From Guillardia theta CCMP2712 (Eukaryota; Cryptophyceae; Pyrenomonadales; Geminigeraceae), in assembly GCF_000315625.1 (NCBI RefSeq), contig NW_005434622.1, positions 463,697-527,696 on the forward strand: 64,000 bases of DNA, in the 5' to 3' direction. The notes beneath the pieces were generated by a model, which saw only the letters and a list, made by a program, of their open reading frames with translations, had not been told where the DNA came from and did no database searches. Each line of letters starts with the position of its first letter. Position 1 is the first letter of the stretch. Both the position numbers and the translations under genes were made by a program. This document shows positions 44,665-55,091 of this stretch, one piece after another.

Positions 44665-47600
44665 ATGGCAAAGAAGAACGCGGGCGAGATCGACACGCCA
44701 AGTATGGTCGGACATCTGAAACACAATTCTTGCCCTCACCCCTTTCAACCCTTTTCCTACTGCATGTTCGCCCACTTCACATGTTCGCCCACTTCACATG
44801 TTCGCCCACTTCCCTTTCTCCCCTCTTACCCTCACCCCTTTCAACCCTTTTCCTACTGCATGTTCGCCCACTTCACATGTTCGCCCACTTCACATGTTCG
44901 CCCACTTCACATGTTCGCCTACTTCACATGTTCGCCCACTTCACATGTTCGCCCACTTCACATGTTCGCCCACTTCACATGTTCGCCCACTTCACATGTT
45001 CGCCCACTTCACATGTTCGCCCACTTCACATGTTCGCCCACTTCACATGTTCGCCCACTTCACATGTTCGCATTTTGTTCTAGATTTAGAGCACCCACAG
45101 AAATGTTTTACTCATCAATATGCTAGGAGAAGACGAGAGGGTAGGTAGCAAGACTAGAAGAGGACGAATCAAACTTTAGACGCCTGCTCTAGATTTAGAA
45201 TAGATCCATTCTTCGACCTTCTGTTCTAGAATCAATCTTGACTTTGACAAGGCAGGTCCATGGCCAACCAGCGCCATGGCTTTCTTGTCGTGGAGTACGC
45301 GGGGAGTGGAGACAGGTGTCTTCTCCTTCCATCCTCTGCCATAGTCATACTTGCTCTATCCTGACACTCTTGCTTGCAGATATGAAGGGGAATGGGTAAA
45401 CATCTCAGTTGAGTCTCCCATCATGAGCTGATTGCACAAACTTTTCATCTCTGTAGGTCTTAGGGAAGAAGGAAGGAAAGGGTCGCTACACTTCTCACAA
45501 TGGGGGTAAACCTGCAGCACCTGCGTGAACATGCAGGATAGTGAGTTGATTTACAGATTTGTATGAAGGAGAATACAGAGAAGGCAAGCGGAACGGGGTT
45601 GGGTTGTACAAGTATTCCAACGGCGATGGTGCGAGCTTGCTTCACATGTTCGCTTGTCGTACTGACATATTGGTCGATTCGTGAAGAGTACGAGGGGCAA
45701 TGGCTCCGAGGTAAGCCTTCACTCGACCTATGTCTAAGATGACACTTGCGTCAAGGGAAGAAGCACGGGCAAGGAAGAATGTCGTTTGTCAACGGAGCCA
45801 TCTATGAAGGCGGATACAAGGAGGACAAGAAGCATTACAAGGGGATCTACAGGCACGCCGACGGGTCTTGCTACACGGGTGAGTACAAGGATGGCAAGCC
45901 GTCGGGCAGGGGAGTGTACATCTTCCCGACGGGAGAGAGGTTTGAGGGAGAGTTTGTAGGAGGGTTCAAGCACGGGAAGGGCACAGTGACTCTGACCGAT
46001 GGGATGAAGTACACGGCCAAGTATCACCTGGGGAAACGAGCTACTCGCAAGAAAATCCTCGCGCTCCCCTCTGGGTTCAACGACGAGGACGAGGGCTTGC
46101 TTCCTACCCCGAGCACTGGCCCAGCAGCAAAGGCGGCCAAGGGACACGAGAAGATGTTTTCCTTTGCGAATGACGACGACATGAAGCTGAAGCAGGCTCC
46201 TGCGAAGCTGTCGGACTTTGATTCGATGGCCTCTAGAGACTCCCAGAGGAAGTTCGGAATGGCGGACAAGAGATTCGGGATGCAGAGCGCTGAGTACGAC
46301 AAGAGCCGGGGGTCGGAGAAGAGCCTCAAGTTCGGGGAGCTTGACATCGACTTCTTCTCCTCGGACATGAAGGGCAAAAAGCAGCAGGAGGTGCATCGGA
46401 TCGATCGCCGCGGCAGCCAGACGTCACACCTTGTCCTCACCGATGAGAGGAGCGCGCTAGATGCCGCGGCTGCTCGGTCGCAGCTGAGCAGCTCCCACTC
46501 GCATAAGGCGTTCGATTCCGATGCTCTAGAGCTGTTCAAGTTGATGGATACAGACGGTAACGGGTACCTGAGCTGGAAGGAGGTCTCGGTGGCCCTGTCG
46601 ACCTTCGGCTTCTCCGCCTCCAAGATTGAGAGGATCTTCGAGGTTGCAGACATCAACAAGGACGGTCAGATCTCGATCGCCGAGTTCTCCGAAGGGATCG
46701 GTGAGGGTTCCAGAGGTCAGGGGAAGGAGAATTCGTGTGTCTGACTTGCTCCCTCCAGTCCCCATCCTGCTGGAGACGGAGCAGATCAAGAACGAGATCC
46801 GATCGCGGGGAGAGTTCAAGGCGACTGAGTACCTCGACGTCACCATCATCCAGTGCCGGAACCTACCGGACCTGAGCAGCAACGTCATCGACAACAACCT
46901 CTCCTACTGTCCCTTCGTCCAGCTGCAGTACGGCGGGAGGGCCTTCCAGACGCGGGCGGCCAAGGGCTCACTGAACCCGGTCTTCGACCAGACGTTCCGC
47001 GTTTTCGTCAACGACGCGGTGGACGAGTCGGAGTTCGAGTTCTCGGTGATGGAGTGGGAGGTCACGACCAACCGGGCCTCCCACGTCGGGTCCGCCAAGG
47101 TTTTGTGGAGGGACATCAACGGTAGGTCGTCTCAGGAGTTCCACGAGACGCTGCAGCTGAGGCGGCCGGACGGGCGGCCACTCATCTTCCAAGACAACCC
47201 GTCGGTGCTGGAGATAAGCATCGAAGGAGAGAGCGTGAGTGAAGCTGCGGATCGTGATGATGCGCGTGTTCATGGGGGGCAGAGGAAAGGGAGGAGGGAG
47301 GGGAAGGTGGGGGGAGTGATGGGAGGGGGAATGAGGTGGGTTGGGAGGTGTGTCTGTTTGTTCCTTGCTGGTGTTGTTGTGCCGGATATCTTGTTTGTAC
47401 TCTGCTGGAAGGATGTTTTCCTCTCTCCTCTTGATGTTGCCTTGTGTGTCGTGATGCTCCTCGATCAGCTTGACATGTCATGCCTGCATGCCACATCGCG
47501 AGTTGCTGACTTGAGCTGAACTTATCTTCTCAGCTCCCGATCCTTCTTAAGATCGACATCGGGACTGCTGAGAACCTCTCCCATGACGAGCGCTTCCTCC

Positions 47601-48724
47601 CCGATCCCTTCGTGCGCGTCACCGTCGCCGGCCAGCTGTACGAGAGCAAGGTGATCAAGCAGAGCAGCAGGCCGGAGTTCCACGAGACTCTATCCTTCAA
47701 CCTCTTCTCTGAGGATCTCACCAAGCCGCTCACCCTCGAAATCCTCGACTGGGGCAACAGCAGGGGAGGAGGAGGAGGAGGAGGAGGAGGAGGCTTCCTA
47801 GGCATGGTCCAGTTTCAGCTCCACCAGCTGCTGCTGAGCAACAGCTCAGCCAACGGTTGGTTCCCCCTCCTCGACAGGTCACTCAAACCCATCGACCTCG
47901 ACGATCAGCACCCTGCTCGCCTCTGGCTGCGCGTGCGCTGCATCCTCCGTTCGGAGACGCGCGATGGAGAGTCCGAGTACGGGCTGAGCACGCGGCCCAG
48001 CAGCTCAGGTACTCCGGCGCAGAGAAGCTTCATGGACCCCAACGACGTTGAAGAAGACGAAGACACGGAGGAGGAGCAGTGGGGGATGGCGCAGGAGGAG
48101 GAGGAGGATGAGAACAACTTGATGCAGTTCCTCGGAATTGACGACAGCCGTGCTAAGGCCGGGAAGAGGGAGGAGAGGTCAAGAGCTGTCACGTCCAGGT
48201 CAGCCAGGAAAGCCTCCGGGGGCAGCCTCTCGAGCTCGAACGCGGGAGGGTCGGGGGGAGGGAAAGTCCTGACTGAGTCCGAGGAGCTGCAGGTCGCCAG
48301 GCTGCAGAAGAAGATGGAGAAAGCGGCAGCGAAAGGAAATGTCGCCGTCGCCGAGCAGTACCGCAAGGACATGCTGCGGCTGCAAGGGCTGGACTACCTG
48401 TCCTCCCAGGAGATCTCAGAAGGCGTCAGGAGCTCGAGCGTCGAGCTGGAGCTGGATCAGGATGAAGCTGCCAGCGGTGAGGAGGAGGAGGAGGAGGAGC
48501 TCGGAATGTACGACCCTCTCAATCAGGGCATGCGCAACGACTCTTCGAACATGGCCTCCTCCAGCTACGGTGGTGCAAGCGGCTCCTATCGCTCAGAGTC
48601 AGTACAAGGAAGTCTGAGATCGCAAGAGTCGCGACTGACGCAGGAGGAGGAGCAGAAGGAGGAGGAGGGAGAAAAGTCGAAGAAGAGCATCTTTGCTCGT
48701 ATGAATCCTTTCAAGAAGAGATGA
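44665..48724 (+). CDS. MORN-repeat, EF-hand and tandem C2-domain protein
   Basis: Exon 1 (44665-44701, MAKKNAGEIDTP) is joined across a 550-nt intron to exon 2 at 45252 (SMANQRHGFLVVEYAG). Small exons then build MORN repeats: YEGEWVLGKKEGKGRY, LYEGEYREGKRNGVGLYKYSNG, YEGQWLRGKKHGQGRMSFVNG, YTGEYKDGKPSGRGVYIFPTG, FEGEFVGGFKHGKGTV. At 46530-46700 a pair of EF-hands has intact loops (DTDGNGYLSWKE, DINKDGQISIAE). C2 domain 1 follows (YLDVTIIQCRNLPDL, SLNPVFDQTFRVFV). After a 300-nt intron, C2 domain 2 follows (LLKIDIGTAENLSHDE, PDPFVRVTVAG) with a poly-Gly loop encoded by (GGA)n at 47767-47795. The tail is acidic and ends MNPFKKR. MORN and C2 domains bind membranes and EF-hands bind calcium, so a calcium-dependent membrane scaffold is inferred. 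Confidence 0.85.
44732..45070. repeat. 17-bp minisatellite inside an intron
   Basis: Tandem unit ttcacatgttcgcccac. A block of about three units is preceded by a unique leader (ccctcacccctttcaaccc), and leader plus units are duplicated with a 97-bp offset (44733 and 44830). A near-perfect array of about 12 units follows (44861-45070). It lies wholly within intron 1 of the MORN/C2 gene. A lone partial unit (ttcacatgttcgc) recurs near 45640 in another intron of the same gene. Because 17 is not a multiple of 3, all frames read the same cyclic peptide. Confidence 0.9.
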
Positions 48725-48778
48725 AGCTGTCACACTTTTCAAGTTCTGTATGAGTAAACTTGAGTCGACACTGAAGTC

Positions 48779-48850
48779 ACCGGACCCGACGGCCACCAGG
48801 CCCCGGGGCCCGGCCGGCTACCGGGCCGGCTGGTTTTACTCAGAGTGACT
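48779..48850. repeat. GC-rich interspersed element, copy 5
   Basis: Compact block (gaccccggggcccggccggc-like) bordered by ttttactcagagtgactcac on the right, an edge word shared with copies 3 and 7. It sits between the MORN/C2 gene and the EsV-1-7 gene. Confidence 0.55.
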
Positions 48851-49121
48851 CACTGACCGTCAAGTTGGACTCCGGGAACTTCGGAACGGTAGTGAGTTTG
48901 TACGATCCCCTCATCCCCTTTCAGACCCCAGAGGTTGGCCCCCATTTTGCGCCAAGCGATGCAAGGCTGGAGGGGTGAGAGGGGCGGGGAGAAGAGGAGG
49001 CAGCAGACGGGAGGTGCAGGGAAGAGCGAAGAACACAAGCGAGCGAGAAAGAAGAGAGCGAGGGAGCTTGCAGAAGAAAACTGTCATCAAAGAAGAGCTT
49101 CCAGTTCTTCAGTCCCATGAG

Positions 49122-51601
49122 ATGTATCGCCGAACTGGCATCAAGAAGCCCTATCTCGTCATTCTGCTCTTCCTCGCCATGGATGTGCGAGGCAGAGGAG
49201 AACGTCAGATCGTTGACAATATGGTATTCGATGAAATCAAGCACGTCCAACACATTGCCAGCAATGGAATCGTTAAGTGTTCAAGCTGTGGAAATCTCAG
49301 GAACGCACAAATTAGTTCCATAGAGAATTGCAAGGGCGAAATGTGTCTGAGCTGTCTCAAGTCAACAGAATTTCTTTCTATTTGCTGAAGAAAAAGTGCT
49401 CTGTGTGCGAGAAGAGGGCGCGTTATGGTCCCAGTATCTTCGACCCCCTTCGATGCCGATTGCACAGGTTCGTTCAGCTTCAGCAAGTCGTCTGTGAGAT
49501 GTGAGTAGGGAGGACTGATAAGTGTGCAGGGAGGAGGGAGACAAGGTATCTAGTGCTCTGATATGTAAATACGACGATTGCTTGCAGAAGGCAGGTAAAC
49601 CCACACCGCACACGTGATGTCAATCCTGGATAAGCACGACCGACCTTTGTTTGTAGTCTACGGAGATCCGTCGAGAGGGAGGGCAACATACTGCAAGGTC
49701 TGCACGCAAGTGACTATGTTGACCGTGATCACGAAGCACTAGGAGCACAAGAACGCTTCGCACGTGAACCTTCGGAAGAAGAGATGTCAGGTTGCCCGTG
49801 TGTTCATGGCGACCAACCTTCTCTTGATTCAGACGCACAGCACCCGGAAGGATGTTCGAGGCCCTCGGTGTTCGGGACGTCGATCCCGTTGTTCTGCGGG
49901 GAGCACAAGGGGAGAGGAGACATCGCTCTGAGGTCCCATGCTGCCCCGTCCCCCCTTGGTTGCCTGACTCCGGTCGCAGCGGCACCAGATGCCAGAGATT
50001 TGGATGCATCAAACAAGTCGCGCGAGACTTCTTGTCCATCACCTCCTTGGCTGACATGCTCCCTAGGCCTCTTTTGGCAATGTTGAGGACGGAATCGTCA
50101 TGTACTGCCTACGGCACAAGGGAGAAAATCACACGGTGAGAGATTGAGGAGGACGAGGAGGAGGGGAGGGGAGGGGAGGGGAGGGGAGGGGAGGGGATGA
50201 ATTTGTTCCGGAAGTGACTCTCAGCAGTACCTTAGGAGTGTCCGATGCAAGTACCCCGAGGGATGCACTAGATGGGCGACCTTCGGCAATCAGAACGCAA
50301 GGTAAGCGCTGCTGCTGCTGCTGCTTCTGCTGCTGGCGGTGCTGCTGCTGCTGCTGGTGCTGCTGCTGCTGGTGCTGCTGCTGGTGCTGCTGCGCTTCTG
50401 GTGGAGGAGGTGGTGGGTTGAGAGAGTGAGGTGAGCTGGCAGTGGGGCCCCGCTCTTTTGCCTGGAGCATCGGGATGTTGGGCAGGTCTGTTGTGCCGGG
50501 GACAGCGGAGGGCTCAACAAACGTGTGCGTAGGTGAGAGTGACAGGAAGGAACGAGAGCGCGCGATCGCAGCGGGAGCTGTGCGAGTTCTGTCTCCGCAA
50601 GGTCCTGCTCCTGAGCGAAGCCTGTTCCTGCTGCGTTGACACGGGCACGCAGATCTCGAGGAGGAACATGGCGAAGCACTTGAAGGTCGAGAAGGCTCGG
50701 CGGCTCCCTAGTGCCCCGGGGGCTGAGACTGGCACTGCAGGGGAACTTCTGCAAAGTGAAGGGCCTGGTGGCGATGCAGATGGCGAGAAACCGATTCGGT
50801 GATGGGAGGAGGAGGAGGGGGAGGAGGGGGAGGGGGAGGGGGAGGACGAGGACAAGGAGGAGGAGGAGGAGGAGGAGGAGGAGGAGGAGTCTCGGTGATA
50901 AGGGCCCAGGTCGAGATGTGACGGAAGCACTCAAGGGGAGGTCAGTCGGCAGACATCCGTCGCTGCAATCAGCTCCCGCACCTCCGGCTGAGGTCAACAG
51001 GAGTTGTCAGGGGTCAGAGAGTTGAGCAGGTTTCCAGATCTTCATCAATAGCGGGGAGGAGAATCGGACTGTAGCCCTCTTAGGAAACTTCACCTCCTGC
51101 TGCCTCAAGTAGGGCTGCTGTCGTGGCCATGGACGAGGAGGGTTGTCACGAGCTCCTGCAGGTGCCAGCAGAACAAGAAAGGTATGCGGTACTGCAGATT
51201 CGTCAAGAAGCACCTGGTGTGCTTTCGACTTCTCTGCACAAGAATCTCGTGTCATGCAGCGCTTGCAGGAGCCAGGAGGGAATGTGGTATCGCTGGAGAA
51301 GCGAAAGACTAGTCAGTACCTCGGTCTGTCTTCTCAGAGAGGCTTCCTCCCTTGCCTGATTTCCTCTCTTCAGGGGTAGGATGGAACGAGCAGAAGCGCA
51401 AATGGAGAGTGCGAATGACCACGGACGGCAAGACGCTTCATGTTACCCATATTTGCATTATTTATCTGCACTCCTGATGTCTTGCTGTAGGTTGGATTCT
51501 ACGACAACGAACTTGAAGCTGCACAAGCGTATGACCACTTTGCAATGTCTCGCAATGTTTCTACCAAGTTAAATTTTCAAGACTCGAAACGTGTAAATTA
51601 G
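49122..51601 (+). CDS. EsV-1-7 zinc-repeat array protein joined to an AP2 DNA-binding domain
   Basis: Exons joined by 45-70-nt introns give successive EsV-1-7 motifs: C-x2-C-x15-C-x2-H-x12-C (CSVCEKRARYGPSIF..CRLH), then a canonical C-x4-C-x16-C-x2-H-x12-C (CKYDDCLQKAVYGDP..YCKEH), CQHPEGCSRPSVFGTS..FCGEH, CQRFGCIKQASFGN..YCLRH and CKYPEGCTRWATFGN..FCLEH. The H-x12-C spacing holds across most exon joints. A further C-x2-C..H segment (CEFCLRK, RRNMAKHLK) lies at 50560-50700. Downstream exons (51280-51601) encode a complete AP2 core: KRKTSQYLG, EQKRKWRVRMTTDGKTLHVG, FYDNELEAAQAYDHFAM and KLNF, stop TAG 51599-51601. EsV-1-7 is the motif family of the brown-algal developmental regulator IMMEDIATE UPRIGHT; AP2 binds DNA. 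Exons linking 50800-51270 are uncertain, so two adjacent genes remain possible. The start at 49122 is also tentative. Confidence 0.7.
50164..50197. repeat. (GGGGA)n microsatellite
   Basis: About six tandem copies of gggga inside an intron of the EsV-1-7 gene. Confidence 0.8.
50310..50396. repeat. (CTG)n-rich intronic trinucleotide repeat
   Basis: Imperfect ctg/gtg repeats between the donor at 50309 and the acceptor near 50434. It is intronic in the EsV-1-7 gene model; the poly-Gln open frame on the opposite strand is a by-product. Confidence 0.75.
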
Positions 51602-53299
51602 TGAGATAGGATAATAAAAGAAGACCCTCAAAAGTTTGACCAAACAACTTGCAAGACATCAACAACGTTGCAAGCAACGTGGTACACAGAGAAACAGCAC
51701 CATCAGCGATTACTTCTAGAATACATGTCCTTCCTAACATCATCACACGCTGTAAGAGCTGCACCGAGACGATCGGTGTACAAGCACCTCAGGCCAGCTC
51801 AAAAAAAAAGTTGGTCGGTACAACCATGACCAACATTCCAGAGGAAATTCCTGCAAGGCCAAGGTTCAGCACAAAGAATCAAACCATAGGCAAACTGAAT
51901 ACCTCTCGAAGTCCTTTGCTTGTTTTTCATACTCCAGCCAGCGTAGAGCGCCATCAACTCTATTGCATAGCTAACCAACGTGCTAGAAATGACTGCTAAT
52001 CCAAATTTTTTTGATTAAAATCGGTGATCTTGACGCGAGCGCGAGGAATAAAGGTCCACTTTATTCTTGTGACCATCAAGGATGCGGGCCGTTGCGATTC
52101 CAAGGAAAGTGCGATGTGATGAGACCAATCCCCAATAAACCCAAGAATAACCCCGATGAAACGTTCTCCTCCCATACGAGACAAGACAACCCATGCGCCA
52201 TGACTTGCACACAACATCCTAACCAGCAACAACCTTGATCCTTCGAGGAATGAACGGATTCACGAACACAAGTTGGGAATGGAGTGCACTGCATAGATCT
52301 GGGATCTGGTCCTTCAAACTGACTGACACAGCAGGATGACACCAACAAGACACTTTGAAGCAAACCGAGCAGTGTGAAAAGCCAACGCAGAGGGTAGCAG
52401 GTGCAGAAGCAAGCCAAAGTTACAATCCAGGCAACCACGAGGGATGGCAAGTGTCAAACCAAAAAAATGGAATAAGCACATATGGTGCACACTCTCACAC
52501 GATGACTGAACTGAATTAGTACAATCTCGGGAAACACCTATTGCAATCACACGGGATGCAGCTAAACGCGTGTCAGATGCTTGAAGCCAATTCTCAACAG
52601 GAAAGTGATTCGCATCAGAAGATCGCACGATGGCTTGTGTGGAAGGAAGGAAGATAAGCAACACCAAAGGTCTGAATTGGAAAGTATGATACAGCTGAGA
52701 GAGCGTTTGCAGGATCTGAACACGAGTGTTGCAAGATCGATGTGAAGGTTCACGTTGGATTGTCAGATGGGCTGGGAGAGGGAGATGTGTACGCGTGAAT
52801 CAACATGAAAGAAGTCAGCAACACAAACAACATTGTTCCTTACATGGAGGGGGTGAAGAAGAAGACGGGGGATGGCATGTCGAGGCATTGAGGTGAGGTG
52901 CAAGCACGCAAGAGAACCATTCTCTCATCACATATGTAGGGTGAACTCCATGCTTCAGCGAACTGTGTGTGCCTATGCCCATCTTCCGTTGTGCCCATCC
53001 TCAATATCCTACGTGAACCATTGACTGTGACTTGTGATTGACGAGCTGAGTGTTGGGTGCAGTGGCTGTGCGAGCTGTAGCCTGGGCTGTGGAGACATGA
53101 CGGTGTTCTGATAGCTCTGCGCGCTTCCAGCTGGACGCCTTTAGCGCTGCGTACTGAGCCCATGATCCGATAGCGAGCTGTGGAGCGTGGACGATGATGA
53201 TACTGCGAGCTGCTGCACATGAGCACGCCTCCATACCTGCTCCTCCACTTTCATGGCGGCAGGCGGTTGGCGGCTGAAGGAGACCAGGGACCAAGGGTG

Positions 53300-53308
53300 T
53301 ATTTATAG
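53300..53308 (-). promoter_or_regulatory. Candidate TATA box (CTATAAATA)
   Basis: On the minus strand the sequence reads ggggctataaataca. An ATG in good context (gccgccATGAAAG) lies 46 bp downstream at 53254, and its short frame MKVEEQ meets a gtatgg donor. No convincing continuing exon was found, so the driven transcript is unknown and could be noncoding. Confidence 0.3.
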
Positions 53309-53834
53309 CCCCTGCAACTACCCCTACCCCCCTACAATCACAGTGAGTTTGAATGCAAACCAAATTCCATGGATAATGGGGTACTTTATCTAGAACATTG
53401 GGGAAGCTGATGGGGTAGTCATCTAACATACCCCACCGTGGTAGGAACAAAAGAGTACCCCACCCGTATAATGAATTGAACGCCCTTACCCGGTCCGTTA
53501 CCGGTGTCCAAACCAAGTTGGTTTTCTAGAATCTCCAATTCGTGGTACAGCAACGAATACATATTTCATACTAAATTAAAACCATATGAAGTTTACATGA
53601 CTACTGGTATTATTGGAGTTTATTTTTAGATTCATTTCAAATTGAATTTAACCCCTGACAAGGTACATGTTGAGACATGTAAGAAAAATGATCCTTTTTT
53701 TGGATACTTTGTAATGTATAAAATGATTTGTTTCTACACATTTGTATCATTTCTGTCTGTGGTATCATCTTAAAATTGATCTGCCGCTAAAAGGACTCCC
53801 TGGATAACTAATTAATTAGTCAACTCACAACCTA

Positions 53835-53890
53835 CTAGTTGCGGTACTGATGAAGCCGCATCGGGCCGCCGCCACCGCGCCGGGTTTAGG
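53835..53890. repeat. GC-rich interspersed element, fragment (copy 6)
   Basis: Short GC-rich block (cgggccgccgccaccgcgcc) next to gcggtactgatg, embedded in AT-rich sequence. The contrast in composition is sharp on both sides, as for the longer copies. Confidence 0.35.
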
Positions 53891-55091
53891 CACCCCCCCT
53901 GTCATCCAACCAGATGGTGATGACTAGGGGTAGTAGTATTGTCGGAGGGGTCAAGAGATTGGACTCGATCAAGGGTATGCATAGATGATAAAATATATGA
54001 TTATCTTCATATGGAAAATCCACATCCCTATACCTTCCCGAAAAGAGACAGCCTGTGACATCCCAGGTGTGAGAAGTTAGCTTCATGACGGGTAGGTGGT
54101 GATGTGTAGGAGGGGTACCGGGCCAACGACAATTTGAAGGGTTGGGTCACCGAATCAAAATGTGGTCGAGGTGAGGGGTAAAGAGAGTTGTGATAAGGGG
54201 TGGGGGTCAAGTGAGTGATGGGGTTATCGCTCCAGGGGGTGAGTTGAAGTTGCAGTTGGGGGTGGGTAGGATTGTATGTCATGGTAGTGAATGTGAAAAA
54301 ATTGGGGTACTTTGATGTAGTAAGGGGGGTAGGGGGTGATACTCTAAAGCAACATCAGGGTGGGTACAGAGGATACAAGATAGGGTAGTTAGAAATTGAA
54401 TGTTAGGAATATGGGGGTACCTACGGACAGAGGCTCATGGTTGCAAGGGTAGGTAAATCAAGGGAAATATTATCCCTCCAACCATTGATAAGTTCTAAGT
54501 AGAACAATAGCAAACAATAAGGAAGGTTCAAAGATACCATAACTTTGTTTCACATGTATGTGCTTCTAAGGGGTAGTGGTGACGAAAGGGGGTGGAATTT
54601 TGATGTCAGGGGTAGGGTAATGGAAACAGGTAGGTGGTTGCGGGAGGAAAGCGACGGAGCGACGCTTGGTGAACTGAAGAGAAGGAGCGGAGTACGGAGC
54701 AAGGAAGGGAGGAAGAGATCAGAGCGACGGAGATCCGACAAGAAGAACAGCGAGCGAGAGAGAAGGATCGACGCTCGGCGACTTTGTTGTGTCGCTCAGT
54801 CTTCAGCCAGGAGTGTCTAAACTGTACAAGTACAGAGATCAGCCCAGGGGTCAACGGCAGTGCCCTCGGTTCGCGAGCCCGAGGACATTCAAGGGGCAAG
54901 GCGGCGAGCCTGACTGGCAGGGAGGGACATAACTGGCGTACAGCACTCGTCGAGCAGTGTGCCGTATGTATTGAGACAGACTTGACTGTTTTGGTTGGGG
55001 CAGTTTATACAAGGAGAACCTTTGCCTTGTTGCCCTGCGTGCTCGAACTCCCGGTAGCTCCAGGAAAGAAGGAAGAAAAGCCGTTCTCAAG

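Larger units (their letters stand above)
51602..54544. other. Gene-poor region rich in GGGGTA/TACCCC words
   Basis: Nearly 3 kb without a supported gene. 51602-53240 has only weak open frames (for example a hydrophobic one at 52076-52450 on the minus strand). From about 53320 to 54620 the words ggggta, gggtag and tacccc recur on both strands more than twenty times, in AT-rich surroundings. A GC-rich fragment lies at 53835-53890. Confidence 0.5.

Noticed and set aside
44732-45070. CRISPR-like array
   Set aside because: The repeats are directly adjacent with no spacers, and the context is a eukaryotic intron.
44740-45126. Repetitive protein of 17-residue units
   Set aside because: It is only the conceptual translation of the 17-bp intronic minisatellite, open in all three frames.
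50129-50997. Minus-strand poly-Gln, poly-Leu and poly-Ser frames
   Set aside because: They translate CTG and GGA microsatellites antisense to the EsV-1-7 gene introns.
52076-52450. Minus-strand hydrophobic open frame of 124 codons
   Set aside because: Two possible membrane spans, but no homology, no start context and no splice links; not enough to call a gene.
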